Position numbers and translations under genes: made by a program | Notes under the pieces: generated by a model | Database searches by the model: none | Seen by the model: the letters and a program-made list of their open reading frames with translations, nothing else | Told to the model about the DNA's origin: nothing | Origin: Oligoflexus sp. | GTDB taxonomy: Bacteria; Bdellovibrionota_B; Oligoflexia; Oligoflexales; Oligoflexaceae | NCBI GenBank assembly: GCA_014378195.1 | Contig: JACMOC010000084.1 | Location: 1-64,000 of the forward strand | Direction of reading: 5' to 3' | DNA: 64,000 nucleotides | Shown: positions 51,401 through 61,510 of the stretch, piece after piece | Numbering within the stretch: the first letter of the stretch is position 1 | Layout of the letters: each line of letters starts with the position of its first letter

Positions 51401-53743
51401 TTAGGCTGCCTGGAAACGACTTCGTCCGCGGCCCATTGCTTCAATTTCTGGTACATCAAGAACAAGGACCACTTCGCCTTGGCCGAGAACTGCCCCGCCC
51501 GAGACGCAGGGAATGTTGCGCATCAGCGGGCCCATAGGTTTAATAACCATTTCCTGCTGATTGAGGAGCTGATCGACGACGATACCTGTGGGGCGATCGG
51601 GATGTCCCACGACCACAACAAAAAGGCGATCGTTGTTTCGAGCGCGTGCGCGGCTGGCCCGCGGTGAGAACTGGTCGTCTCGGGTTGAGAGCGACATGGC
51701 CTCCTCAAGGTAAACAAGAGGCAATACGGTATCGCGTAATTTGTAAACAGCACTGTCGCCAACTTTTTGAATATCTTTTGGCGAAATGCGTATCGATTCG
51801 ATAACCGAATTAAGAGGTACAGCGAAGGTCTCACCTTTGGTTTTGACGAGTAGGCTCTGGACGATGGCCAAGGTTAGGGGAAGGCGGATGGTGACCGTCA
51901 TGCCCGCACCAGGAACGCTTGCGAGATCGATAGTACCCTTGAGTTTCATGATCTGACGTTTTACGACGTCCATGCCGACTCCACGGCCGCTCAGGTTCGT
52001 GACTTTCTCGGCAGTTGAAAAACCGGCTTCAAAGATAAGGTTGAGGCTGTCTCGATCGTTCAGGTTGGAGTCTTCCTTGATCAGGCCCTTTTCGATTGCT
52101 TTCTTGCGTATCATGGCGGGATCGATGCCTTTGCCGTCATCGATGATTTTGATGACGATAGCATTGCCTTCCTGAGACGCTGAGAGACGAATGGTGCCCT
52201 GCGGATCTTTACCTTTTTGCTGACGCACGTCCGGCATTTCAATGCCATGGTCGCAACAGTTTCGAATCAGGTGGATCAAAGGATCCCCGATCTGTTCCAC
52301 CATGGTTTTGTCGAGCTCGGCATCTTCACCTACAATTACCAAGTCAATCTTTTTATCCAAAGAGCGCGATATATCCCGTACGACCCGCGTGAATTTATTA
52401 AATGCATTCCCGATGGGCACCATGCGCACTTTCATGATGATGTCTTGAATTTCATTCATGTGGCGACCGAAAAGCTGCACCGTCTCAGAAAAGTTACTGC
52501 CCACTTTGATCTGCGGATAGTTCGTTCGCAGCTCGCTCTCGATGCTCGCAAAACGGGAACGATCGATCACGAGTTCGCCCACGAGATTGACGAGGACATC
52601 GAGACGTTCGAGATCGACGCGAATCGTTGATTGCTCCTTTGCTTCCTTCTTTTTACCCTTAGGCTCTCCTTCGGCGGCGTGAGCTGGGGTCGGCTTCGGG
52701 AGGCTATCTGGTTTGGAGCCTCCGCCCGAATCGCGACCCTGGGCCTGTGTACCCGGATATTTGCCCTTGGCAGCGAGCCCAAGTGCTTTTACGGTCGGAA
52801 CAGTGGCAGCCCCGCAAGGGCCCCCATCTTTAATTGCCTGGAGGAGTGTTCTGAGGAGATCCAGGCCTTGGAAAACGACGTCGATAGTCCGTGAATCCGT
52901 CGCAAGCTTTTCTTTGCGGATCAGATCGAAGAGATTTTCCATGCGATGCATAACGCGCTCAATGCCCTTAAAGCCAAACATGCCGGCAGCGCCTTTGAGC
53001 GTATGGGCTGAACGAAATATTTCTTCTATGATGTTTTTGTTATTGGGATCCTGCTCCAGTTGGAGGATGGTGGCATCCAAGGTCACCATAAGCTCATCCG
53101 TATTCACGACGAAATCCACGAGCATTGAGGGATCGCTCTGAAATTCATTCGCTTCCCACTCGGGAATTTCGGAAAGTTGACCTTCATCATCTTCGCCTTC
53201 ACTCGCATCGGCTGCATGTTCTTCTGCAGTATGCCCGGCGGGAGGCAGGTTTGAAGCGCTTGGAAGCGGGGCGTCCATCTCCGCGAGGAGGCGTAGGGCT
53301 TCATCTTCATGCATGTCGCCTGTATCATTCGCGGGAGCAGCCGAGATCGCTGGAGGGTCCATGTTATCCATCTCGGCGAGCAGCGCGTAGGCCTCGTCGT
53401 CGCTCAAAAGACCGTCCCCAATTTTCGCTAGCTCTTTTGTCGAATCCTCTGAAACCCTTTCAATACAAGGTGTTGCAGATGTCTCTTTAGGATTTTTTGC
53501 GTCTTGGCGCTTGCTATCTAACGTGCTTACGCTATCCTGAATAGAGGAAGTGCCCGATTCAAGATCTTTAAGACTTGCTTCAATGAGCATACTCAATAGT
53601 TCGCGGCACTCACCTAGGTTATAGAGGACGTCGCTATCGTCCAGCGGTAGACCGGAATGCAGAATAAGGAGCAATTGCTCCTGAAGCTCGGGAAGTGATT
53701 TTTTGCAGAGCGATTCAATGGTGGCTTTGACGAGAGCGTCCAT
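51401..53743 (-). CDS. cheA: CheA-type histidine kinase with N-terminal extension
   Basis: 780-residue sensor kinase of a chemosensory array. The Hpt domain has phospho-acceptor His247 in EIFRSAHTLKGAAGMFGF. P3 dimerisation follows, then a HATPase (LIHLIRNCCDHGIEMPDVR N-box, IKIIDDGKGIDPAMI, LSGRGVGMDVVK) and a CheW-like tail (GETFAVPLNSVIESIRI). A P2 domain is not visible. The first ~200 residues are atypical: two copies of a short motif, DEAYALLAEMD (116-126) and DEALRLLAEMD (147-157), in acidic low-complexity sequence. No receptor, CheY, CheR or CheB gene is adjacent. Confidence 0.95.
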   Translation of the reverse strand: MDALVKATIESLCKKSLPELQEQLLLILHSGLPLDDSDVLYNLGECRELLSMLIEASLKDLESGTSSIQDSVSTLDSKRQDAKNPKETSATPCIERVSEDSTKELAKIGDGLLSDDEAYALLAEMDNMDPPAISAAPANDTGDMHEDEALRLLAEMDAPLPSASNLPPAGHTAEEHAADASEGEDDEGQLSEIPEWEANEFQSDPSMLVDFVVNTDELMVTLDATILQLEQDPNNKNIIEEIFRSAHTLKGAAGMFGFKGIERVMHRMENLFDLIRKEKLATDSRTIDVVFQGLDLLRTLLQAIKDGGPCGAATVPTVKALGLAAKGKYPGTQAQGRDSGGGSKPDSLPKPTPAHAAEGEPKGKKKEAKEQSTIRVDLERLDVLVNLVGELVIDRSRFASIESELRTNYPQIKVGSNFSETVQLFGRHMNEIQDIIMKVRMVPIGNAFNKFTRVVRDISRSLDKKIDLVIVGEDAELDKTMVEQIGDPLIHLIRNCCDHGIEMPDVRQQKGKDPQGTIRLSASQEGNAIVIKIIDDGKGIDPAMIRKKAIEKGLIKEDSNLNDRDSLNLIFEAGFSTAEKVTNLSGRGVGMDVVKRQIMKLKGTIDLASVPGAGMTVTIRLPLTLAIVQSLLVKTKGETFAVPLNSVIESIRISPKDIQKVGDSAVYKLRDTVLPLVYLEEAMSLSTRDDQFSPRASRARARNNDRLFVVVVGHPDRPTGIVVDQLLNQQEMVIKPMGPLMRNIPCVSGGAVLGQGEVVLVLDVPEIEAMGRGRSRFQAA

Positions 53744-53766
53744 GCTCTTGTCCCCTTTGTTAGCAA

Positions 53767-54276
53767 CTAGCCGGCTTTTGGTAAGCTGGTTAGGAATTGG
53801 AAATAAGTCTCTTCCAAAGCGTCGAATTCGAGGGATTTACCGCAGTGCTCACAAAGGAAATGAGGGGCTTCGTTTCGCCTCAGTTCTTGCTCGTGATCAT
53901 GCACGTTGATAAGTTTGACGGTTTCTTGTCCGCATTCGCAGTAGTACGGAGCGTAAAAAGACTCGACTGTGCCGCCGCCTAGGGAATGAGGAACCATATT
54001 GATCTGATCGATGGATGATACGCTACATTCGTGGAACGAGAGTTTGCTGTGTTGCGAAAGGTCGGCTATGAGCTGTATCCATTCACGGATACCCACAGAG
54101 TTGAAATTTCCAACATCCTTCAAATGAAGGTGGAGTTCGGGCGTTCGTAAGCGGGGGATTTCTTTCTGCCTGAAATTTTCGTCGACGTCGCCGGCGATAA
54201 TATAGTGGGCAGCTCCCGGAGCTTGGACGATTTCGATCTTTAAGTTGGCGAATTTTATGACTTTTCTGCTATCCAT
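53767..54276 (-). CDS. STAS-like/zinc-ribbon protein
   Basis: 169-residue cytosolic protein. The N-terminal ~115 residues resemble a STAS (anti-sigma antagonist) fold: HYIIAGDVDENFRQKEIP strand-loop and LHLHLKDVGNFNSVGIREWIQLI with a Ser after GNFN, near the usual phosphorylatable site. The C-terminal part has CECGQE and CEHCGK pairs, a likely zinc ribbon. First gene of a three-gene unit ahead of cheA and cheW (23- and nine-base gaps), so it probably tunes that kinase or its array. This linkage is inference. Confidence 0.8.
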   Translation of the reverse strand: MDSRKVIKFANLKIEIVQAPGAAHYIIAGDVDENFRQKEIPRLRTPELHLHLKDVGNFNSVGIREWIQLIADLSQHSKLSFHECSVSSIDQINMVPHSLGGGTVESFYAPYYCECGQETVKLINVHDHEQELRRNEAPHFLCEHCGKSLEFDALEETYFQFLTSLPKAG

Positions 54277-54560
54277 AGCAGCACCCCAATCTAGACAGAG
54301 AGTTGAGTCTTCTATGGGGCTATCGGCGGCGGGGATACAGAACTTGAGGGGGATCTCATACTCCCCTGTAATTTGTCTGGAATCGCGCCAAGAATCAGGT
54401 TTTTTGGTCCTTTTCTCCTGAGAATGGCCTCGTTTTCTTTAACTTAGGGATTTGATTACGTACTTACAATACAGGTCATTCCCTTCGTGTTTGGTAGTTG
54501 GAATAACTGTGCTAATGTTTTGATGAAAGAGCTTTTTTTCTTTCGGAAGTTGAGGGAAGA

Positions 54561-54899
54561 ATGGATAAATCCCATGCAAAAGAAGCAACTGGTTGGACGT
54601 TTCTCACTAACCATGCTCATGTGCTGATTCTCCTGGCCCAGAATCCAGAACGCGTTTTGCGAGAAGTCGCGACCGCGGTTGGAATCACTGAGAGAGCTGT
54701 TCAGAGGATTGTTTCTGAGTTGGAACATGAAGGCTACATTCAGCGAAGCAAAGAAGGGCGAAAAAATAATTACACCCTCAATTTGAAGCGGCCCTTTCGT
54801 CATCCGATCGAGAGTCATTGCAGCATTGGCGAGCTAGTAAAGCTGGTTCAACGACCAGAGTTGCGCCCGACCGAACACACGGAAATGGCAGCCCAGTGA
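54561..54899 (+). CDS. Winged-helix transcriptional regulator
   Basis: 112-residue DNA-binding protein. Residues ~12-75 form a winged helix-turn-helix of the MarR/ArsR type (HVLILLAQNPERVLREVATAVGITERAVQRIVSELEHEGYIQRSKEGRKNNYTL). A short C-terminal part (RHPIESHCSIGELVKL) may dimerise. GAGGGAAG precedes the ATG. It lies in a 740-base gap between the STAS gene and enolase terminator with no divergent partner overlapping, so its target is unclear. Confidence 0.85.
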   Translation: MDKSHAKEATGWTFLTNHAHVLILLAQNPERVLREVATAVGITERAVQRIVSELEHEGYIQRSKEGRKNNYTLNLKRPFRHPIESHCSIGELVKLVQRPELRPTEHTEMAAQ

Positions 54900-54981
54900 A
54901 CTGAATGGAGCTAGAAGTGAACCACCAGGGAAAGCTTCAGTGACGAGAAAGTTACCAGAGAGTTATGTTACGAAAAGAGAA

Positions 54982-55007
54982 GGCTCGCAGGTGAAAACCC
55001 GCGAGCC
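54982..55007 (-). terminator. Enolase terminator
   Basis: GGCTCGC and GCGAGCC pair (7 bases) around a 12-base loop that adds a GGG/CCT-type inner stem, 21 bases after the enolase stop. On the minus strand TTCTCTTTT follows the stem. The plus side (TTTGCTTT) is also T-rich, so termination from either direction is possible. Confidence 0.8.
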
Positions 55008-55027
55008 TTTGCTTTGTGGCAGAGATT

Positions 55028-56299
<1,272 letters not shown>

Positions 56300-56521
56300 C
56301 TATGCGTGTTTTGCCGTTACCGATTCGCTGGCTATTTTGGATCTTTCGGAATAAAAACGCAATTCTTCTTCAAAGTTTTGCGCTTTCGTCTCTGCCACAA
56401 TCACGGGCTTAATGCTCTTATTGGACAGTGGCCTCGGCCCATGGTATTGCTTGGGGTTGCCGCTCCTAGATACGATCTTGGGCACACACGCGCGCAAGGT
56501 TTTAACCGAAAGGATAGATGG

Positions 56522-58021
56522 ATGCTCAACTACAAATCCTGGAAAGATTACCTTCCTCAGGCGCATATTTGGTTGGAAACACTTAAAGTCGAACAGTCAA
56601 AAGGACTGTCTGCAGAGGCTTGGAACCTTGTCGGCGTGAAAGCTCAAGGCGACGACTTGATTCTCAATAGTTCGCTTCTCGATGAGGCTCTTAAGTCCAA
56701 AGTTCAGGGCGAGATCAAGACTCATCAGTGGTCTTTGGCCGAAAAAACCCTGCGTCTGGTTATCGAAGGCAAAAAGTTTCTGCTCGTTGCTCAAAGCTCT
56801 GTGAAAACCACAACGCCTCAGTTGTCTCGCCAGCTTGGAATGGATGCAGCTGCCCACCTCAGCAAAAGCAAACATAAAGATATTCATATACCAGAGCTGA
56901 CGGACCTCACGGCGCTCGATGTTTTGGAAGGCTTTTTGTTCAGCATGGACGACGGCGGCCCTTTCAAGTCAAAGTCAACCTTTGAGACTCCGAAAAAAGT
57001 CTCGATTGTTTCTGCTGATGCCGATGAATTGCATCGCAAACTCGAACTTGTGAAAGCTTTGAGTTTCACACGCTGGCTTCAGGAAGCCCCTTCGAATTTC
57101 CTGAACTCCGAACAGTTTGCTACGATCGCCACCGATCTGTTCCATAAGAGCAAAGCCGAAGTTGTTGTCCTTGGCCGTAAAGATATGGAAAAGCTAGGCA
57201 TGGGGCTTTTCCTTTCTGTAGCTCACGGAACCGATGTTGATCCCAAGTTGGTCTGCATCAAGATCCCTGGCGTTGACACCAAAAAAACCGTGGCCCTCGT
57301 TGGCAAAGGTGTGACCTTTGATGCCGGCGGTATCAATATCAAGCCTTCGGCTGGTCTCGAAGAAATGAAGTACGATATGTCCGGCGCCGCTGCGGTGTTT
57401 GGCTCAGCTCTCTATTTCAATGCGGTTAAACCACCTGTTAACGTCATCTGCGCCCTAGGTGCGGTTGAGAATATGCTTGGGCCAAGAGCGACGCGTCCTG
57501 GCGATGTTGTGAAGTCTTATAGCGGCAAAACCGTAGAGATTCTCAACACTGATGCCGAAGGCCGTTTGGTTCTTGCCGATGTGTTGAGTTATGTCATCGA
57601 CAAACACGACCCGGATCTTATTCTCGATATCGCGACTCTTACCGGAGCAGTGATTTTTGGTCTCGGTCATGCCGGGGCTGGATTTGTCGCCAAAGAGCAG
57701 AAAACAGCTGATTATTTGAATCACATCACCGCGAAAGTCGGCGAGCCTATGTGGCAATTGCCATTCTGGCCCGAACTTGAAAGTGAGATCACCAGTACAT
57801 TGGCCGATTTGAAGAATATTCCGAGTCCTAGCGTCAAAGCCGGGCCGATTATGGGGGGGTATTTCCTTCGTGATTTCGTCAAAGACGCCAAATGCCAATG
57901 GGCGCATTTGGATGTTGCAGGGACTGCATGGAGTTGTGGGGCTACGGGATTTCCGAAGGTAGGGGGAAGTGCCTACGGCGTTCGGTCTATGATTGGTGCG
58001 GTGGAGATGTTTGAAGGGTAA
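56522..58021 (+). CDS. Leucyl aminopeptidase, M17 (second copy)
   Basis: 499-residue M17 aminopeptidase. The ATG at 56522 is preceded by GAAAGGA; the open frame upstream to 56306 belongs to the intergenic region. The metal motifs are VGKGVTFDAGGINIK, MKYDMSGAAAVFGSAL and NTDAEGRLVLADVLSY. Its N-terminal domain (MLNYKSWKDYLPQAHIWLE) differs strongly from the 36.4 kb copy. It lies 48 bases before convergent mutY with a bidirectional terminator between. Two aminopeptidases of one family suggest heavy peptide use. Confidence 0.94.
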   Translation: MLNYKSWKDYLPQAHIWLETLKVEQSKGLSAEAWNLVGVKAQGDDLILNSSLLDEALKSKVQGEIKTHQWSLAEKTLRLVIEGKKFLLVAQSSVKTTTPQLSRQLGMDAAAHLSKSKHKDIHIPELTDLTALDVLEGFLFSMDDGGPFKSKSTFETPKKVSIVSADADELHRKLELVKALSFTRWLQEAPSNFLNSEQFATIATDLFHKSKAEVVVLGRKDMEKLGMGLFLSVAHGTDVDPKLVCIKIPGVDTKKTVALVGKGVTFDAGGINIKPSAGLEEMKYDMSGAAAVFGSALYFNAVKPPVNVICALGAVENMLGPRATRPGDVVKSYSGKTVEILNTDAEGRLVLADVLSYVIDKHDPDLILDIATLTGAVIFGLGHAGAGFVAKEQKTADYLNHITAKVGEPMWQLPFWPELESEITSTLADLKNIPSPSVKAGPIMGGYFLRDFVKDAKCQWAHLDVAGTAWSCGATGFPKVGGSAYGVRSMIGAVEMFEG

Positions 58022-58027
58022 GTGCTT

Positions 58028-58061
58028 GCCTGTTTTTTCGTTGTAATGCGGAAAAACAGGC
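58028..58061. terminator. Bidirectional terminator between the M17 gene and mutY
   Basis: GCCTGTTTTTTCG (58028-58040) pairs with CGGAAAAACAGGC (58049-58061) through an 8-base loop with one extra T. It sits between convergent stops at 58021 and 58069. Both arms contain a T or A run that would form part of the terminator. Confidence 0.8.
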
Positions 58062-58068
58062 CATCAAC

Positions 58069-59193
58069 TTAAGAAAAATAAACATCCAACGGAGTTTTCT
58101 CTCGAACCTTCAAAAACAATCTCAAAGCCTTTCTATCCATATTAGATACTAAGGCCTCCTCTACTTCATCTTCCCCAAACCACCTCATCCCTGGATAATC
58201 CTCATCCACATCAACTTTGGAAACCACCACTTCCAACTTATGCTTAGTAATCCCATGTTTCACAACACCCAGACGCTTTGCGTCACCTACACGAATCCTA
58301 TCCGTTTCCCATAATAGGGATTGATCACTCGCTTCAATCGCATTCGGAAAACTCCAACTGCCCTTTAAAAACTTGGCTGAAGGCTTTCGCTGAAGCAATC
58401 CCAAACGCCCGCGCTTCTCGACGATAAAAAGATGAATACGCAGCTCCTCGAAGACCATTTTGTTTTTCGCAGCAGGCGCTAGCGCCTGCGTGCCCTTTGC
58501 ATACGCTTCGCAGAAATTTTGCACAGGGCAGATGCTGCATTTGGGATTTTGTTTGATGCAAATCGCCTGCCCAAGCTCCATGAGTCCTTGATTGAAATCG
58601 CTCGGAGCATCGTGAGGAATAAGAGTATCGCCGACACCTTGAAAAACTTTTTTCCACTTTTGATCGGGAACTACCTGCAGGTTGAATAGCCGGCAGAAAA
58701 CTCTCTCAACGTTACCGTCGACAACAGCTTTCGGAACACCAAACGCAATACTCGCAATCGCAGCGGCCGTATAATCACCGATGCCCGGTAAGGCCTTCCA
58801 ACTGATGAAATCACGCGGCCACGGAACAGGATCCTGTTCAGAACGCATTCCGGCCGTCAAAACCTTAGCGGCTTCGTGAAGCATACGGAAACGCCGATAA
58901 TAGCCAAGTCCACGGCAGGCTTGCCGGATTTGGTCTTCTGTCCCCTGAGAGAGACGGAATAAATTGGGAAAGTTATCGAGAAAACGATGATAGGCCGGTA
59001 AAACAGCCTGGATCGTGGTTTGTTGAAGCATGATCTCGCTGACCCAAACGTAGTAAGGGTCCCCATGCTCAACAAATTTGGTGCGCCAGGGCCAGTCGCG
59101 ACGATGGCTTCGGTACCATGTAACGAGTGCTTCGGCAAACTGACTGCCTGTGCGCTTCCAGGGGCTTAGGAGGTCTTGGGCTGATTTACTCAA
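58069..59193 (-). CDS. mutY: A/G-specific adenine DNA glycosylase MutY
   Basis: Removes adenine mispaired with 8-oxoguanine. The 374-residue protein has the catalytic Glu segment SEIMLQQTTIQAVLPAY, the helix-hairpin-helix LPGIGDYTAAAIASIAFG, the catalytic Asp in VDGNVERVF, and the iron-sulfur ligands CX6CX2CX5C in CIKQNPKCSICPVQNFC. The last ~120 residues are the MutT-like domain that recognises 8-oxoG. The start looks like TTG 59193, three bases after the histone-like gene stop, with AAAGG upstream. Confidence 0.95.
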   Translation of the reverse strand: MSKSAQDLLSPWKRTGSQFAEALVTWYRSHRRDWPWRTKFVEHGDPYYVWVSEIMLQQTTIQAVLPAYHRFLDNFPNLFRLSQGTEDQIRQACRGLGYYRRFRMLHEAAKVLTAGMRSEQDPVPWPRDFISWKALPGIGDYTAAAIASIAFGVPKAVVDGNVERVFCRLFNLQVVPDQKWKKVFQGVGDTLIPHDAPSDFNQGLMELGQAICIKQNPKCSICPVQNFCEAYAKGTQALAPAAKNKMVFEELRIHLFIVEKRGRLGLLQRKPSAKFLKGSWSFPNAIEASDQSLLWETDRIRVGDAKRLGVVKHGITKHKLEVVVSKVDVDEDYPGMRWFGEDEVEEALVSNMDRKALRLFLKVREKTPLDVYFS

Positions 59194-59196
59194 TAA

Positions 59197-59601
59197 TTAA
59201 GCCTTTTTAGATGCTTTCTTTTTCGCTTTTTTACCGCCGCCGACGGCTGACTTGGCCGTGTCTTTGACTTTAGTCGTCGCCTTTTTGGCTTTCGCTGTCG
59301 TCGTTTTACCAGCTTTTTTTGCTGTCGAACGGACTTTTTTCTCGATTTTTTCGATGTTTACGCCGTATTTGCCAGCGGTCGATTTCACTTCAGTATAGAA
59401 TTTTTCGAAAGCAGGCTCGAGTTTGGAGATCTGTGTTTCCACGAGTTTTTCGAGCTCTTTGCGTTTTTCGATCACGTTTTTGTTGGTTGTCGCTTTGTTC
59501 GCGGCGGACATGAGTTTGCCGAGCAGGACCTCGCCTTCGCGTTCGATCGTCGATTGCAGCTTGCTCAGATCTTGTTGAACTTTTTTGAAAATATCATTCA
59601 T
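59197..59601 (-). CDS. Histone H1-like Lys/Ala-rich protein
   Basis: 134-residue protein. Residues 1-85 are amphipathic helices with a coiled-coil feel. From ~85 to the end it is a Lys/Ala/Thr/Ser-rich tail with KK pairs (KAKKATTKVKDTAK), as in bacterial histone H1-like and AlgP-type proteins that compact or coat DNA. GAGGACACAC precedes the ATG. It lies three bases before mutY in the same direction. DNA binding is inferred from composition. Confidence 0.75.
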   Translation of the reverse strand: MNDIFKKVQQDLSKLQSTIEREGEVLLGKLMSAANKATTNKNVIEKRKELEKLVETQISKLEPAFEKFYTEVKSTAGKYGVNIEKIEKKVRSTAKKAGKTTTAKAKKATTKVKDTAKSAVGGGKKAKKKASKKA

Positions 59602-59741
59602 GTTTGTGTGTCCTCGGGAAATGAGTTGGTCAAGCGATACCTACAGCGTCTCGATATATGCTGTATCATACGAAAGGATCATGCAGATTTCCACACAAAC
59701 TCGCGGGCGACCGGGAGTTCATGTGGTTTTGCAAATCTTCC

Positions 59742-60515
59742 TTAAAATTGGGCTTTTCGTTTTTCGAGAAACGCTTGTATGCCTTCGCGTGACTCTTCGC
59801 CCGCAAAGCAGGTGGCAAATGCAGTGGCTTCAGCACTTAGCCCACTTGATAAAGGTTGCTCCAAAGACGCTCGTGCGAGGCGTTTTGTCTCGGCGATGGC
59901 ATGGGGTGCAGCTTTAAGAATGTTTTTGATAATCTTGGCAATGGCGGCGTCGAGCTCGGCGGCAGGCACCACGGTCGATGCGAGGCCATGTTGCACCGCT
60001 TCCTTGCCGTTCAATTTGCGACCCGCGCAGAGCATTTCCATTGCCATGGGGAGGCCGACGCGTCTTGCCAGACGTTGTGTTCCCCCAAACCCAGGAATAA
60101 GCCCCAGATCAACTTCCGGTTGTCCAAACAGAGCTGTCTCACTCGCTACTACAAAGTCACAAGCCATAGCCACTTCGCAGCCGCCGCCTAAAGCATAACC
60201 CTGCACACGCGCGATCGAGATGAAGGGTTGTTCTTCGAGTTTGACCGTAAAATCCTGGCCTAAACGCGCAAACTTGAGGGCCTGAACTGGAGTCAGGCTT
60301 TGCATCGCAGCAATATCCGCGCCGGCGATAAAGGCTTTTTCGCCAGCTCCTGTGATAATCAATGCACGGAGTCCCTGAGTCGCTGTTTTGTCATCAAGAA
60401 AATGCATCATCTCCTGAAAGACCTGCGCACTTAATGCGTTGAGTACGGCGGGGCGATTGATTGTGAGAGTGGCAACATTCGCTTCGCGCGTGATAAGTAG
60501 AGTTTCGTAGCCCAT
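59742..60515 (-). CDS. Enoyl-CoA hydratase/isomerase
   Basis: 257-residue crotonase-fold enzyme hydrating trans-2-enoyl-CoA. It has the CoA-binding and oxyanion loop AFIAGADIAAMQS, the middle GYALGGGCEVAMACDF with catalytic Glu, and the second catalytic Glu segment FGQPEVDLGLIPGFGGTQRL with both expected acidic residues. AAAGGAC precedes the ATG. It lies 29 bases downstream of the 3-hydroxyacyl-CoA dehydrogenase gene on the same strand, so both belong to one beta-oxidation or butyryl-type operon. Confidence 0.94.
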   Translation of the reverse strand: MGYETLLITREANVATLTINRPAVLNALSAQVFQEMMHFLDDKTATQGLRALIITGAGEKAFIAGADIAAMQSLTPVQALKFARLGQDFTVKLEEQPFISIARVQGYALGGGCEVAMACDFVVASETALFGQPEVDLGLIPGFGGTQRLARRVGLPMAMEMLCAGRKLNGKEAVQHGLASTVVPAAELDAAIAKIIKNILKAAPHAIAETKRLARASLEQPLSSGLSAEATAFATCFAGEESREGIQAFLEKRKAQF

Positions 60516-60544
60516 GAAGATGTCCTTTTATTCGATTGCAAACA

Positions 60545-61405
60545 TTAATAAGTGTAAACGCCGCGTCCGGTTTTGCGGCCGAGATAGCCAGCTTCAACGT
60601 ATTTTACGAGGAGCGGGCAGGGGCGATAACGAGGATCACCGAGACCTTCGTGAAGGACTTTCATGATAGCAAGGCAGGTATCTAGACCGATGAAATCCGC
60701 GAGTGTCAGTGGACCCATGGGTTGATTGGTGCCGAGTTTCATGCCTTTATCGATATCTTCGGCGGACGCGACGTTTTCCATCAGAGCAACAAACGCTTCG
60801 TTAATCATGGGCATTAATATGCGGTTCACAACAAAACCAGGGTAATCCTGCGATTTGGACACCTCTTTGCCGAGGCCATTCGCCAGGGCAATAATACGAT
60901 CGGTGACATCCGGAGCAGTGGTCATGCCGGGAATGACTTCAACCAGTTTCATCAAGGGCACGGGATTCATAAAATGCATACCGATCACTTTATCGGCCCG
61001 TTTGGTCGTTGCTGCCAGACGTGTGATGGGAATTGAGCTGGTATTACTTGCCAGGATGCAGTGCACCCCCGTCACTTCATCGAGCTCGCGAAAGAGTTTG
61101 GTTTTTAAGGCTTCGTTTTCGCTGACGGCTTCGATGACAAGGTCACAGGCCTTGAGGCTTTGAACACTCGGTTCAAATTGCAGACGAGCTGCAATGGATG
61201 AGGCCGTGGCCCCAGGAGGCAGAGCGCCTTTTGACTCGAGTTTGGCGAGAGACGCTAGGATGCCTTTCTGAGCTTTGTCTAATTGTACTTGCTGTATATC
61301 GACTATTATGACATCGAGTCCAAAGCTTGCGCAGACTTGAGCAATGCCGCTCCCCATCTGGCCTGAACCGATCACACCGACCTTTTGAAATCCTGCGATT
61401 GCCAT
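60545..61405 (-). CDS. hbd: 3-hydroxybutyryl/3-hydroxyacyl-CoA dehydrogenase
   Basis: 286-residue NAD-dependent dehydrogenase. The Rossmann motif is [17 protein letters not shown]. The catalytic part has [12 protein letters not shown] and [15 protein letters not shown] (catalytic His), and the C-terminal dimer domain includes [31 protein letters not shown] and [11 protein letters not shown]. The length matches short-chain specific enzymes. It runs directly into the enoyl-CoA hydratase gene. A thiolase and an acyl-CoA dehydrogenase are not in view, so pathway direction is open. Confidence 0.95.
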   Translation of the reverse strand: MAIAGFQKVGVIGSGQMGSGIAQVCASFGLDVIIVDIQQVQLDKAQKGILASLAKLESKGALPPGATASSIAARLQFEPSVQSLKACDLVIEAVSENEALKTKLFRELDEVTGVHCILASNTSSIPITRLAATTKRADKVIGMHFMNPVPLMKLVEVIPGMTTAPDVTDRIIALANGLGKEVSKSQDYPGFVVNRILMPMINEAFVALMENVASAEDIDKGMKLGTNQPMGPLTLADFIGLDTCLAIMKVLHEGLGDPRYRPCPLLVKYVEAGYLGRKTGRGVYTY

Positions 61406-61510
61406 AGGTGGAATCCTATTTTAAGTTAGAAGGCTCTAAGTGGTCCTCATGATACTCAGACCAGTGGAAAAAGCAATCGAAGGCAAAGCTTAGCAAAGGG
61501 AAATCAATAG

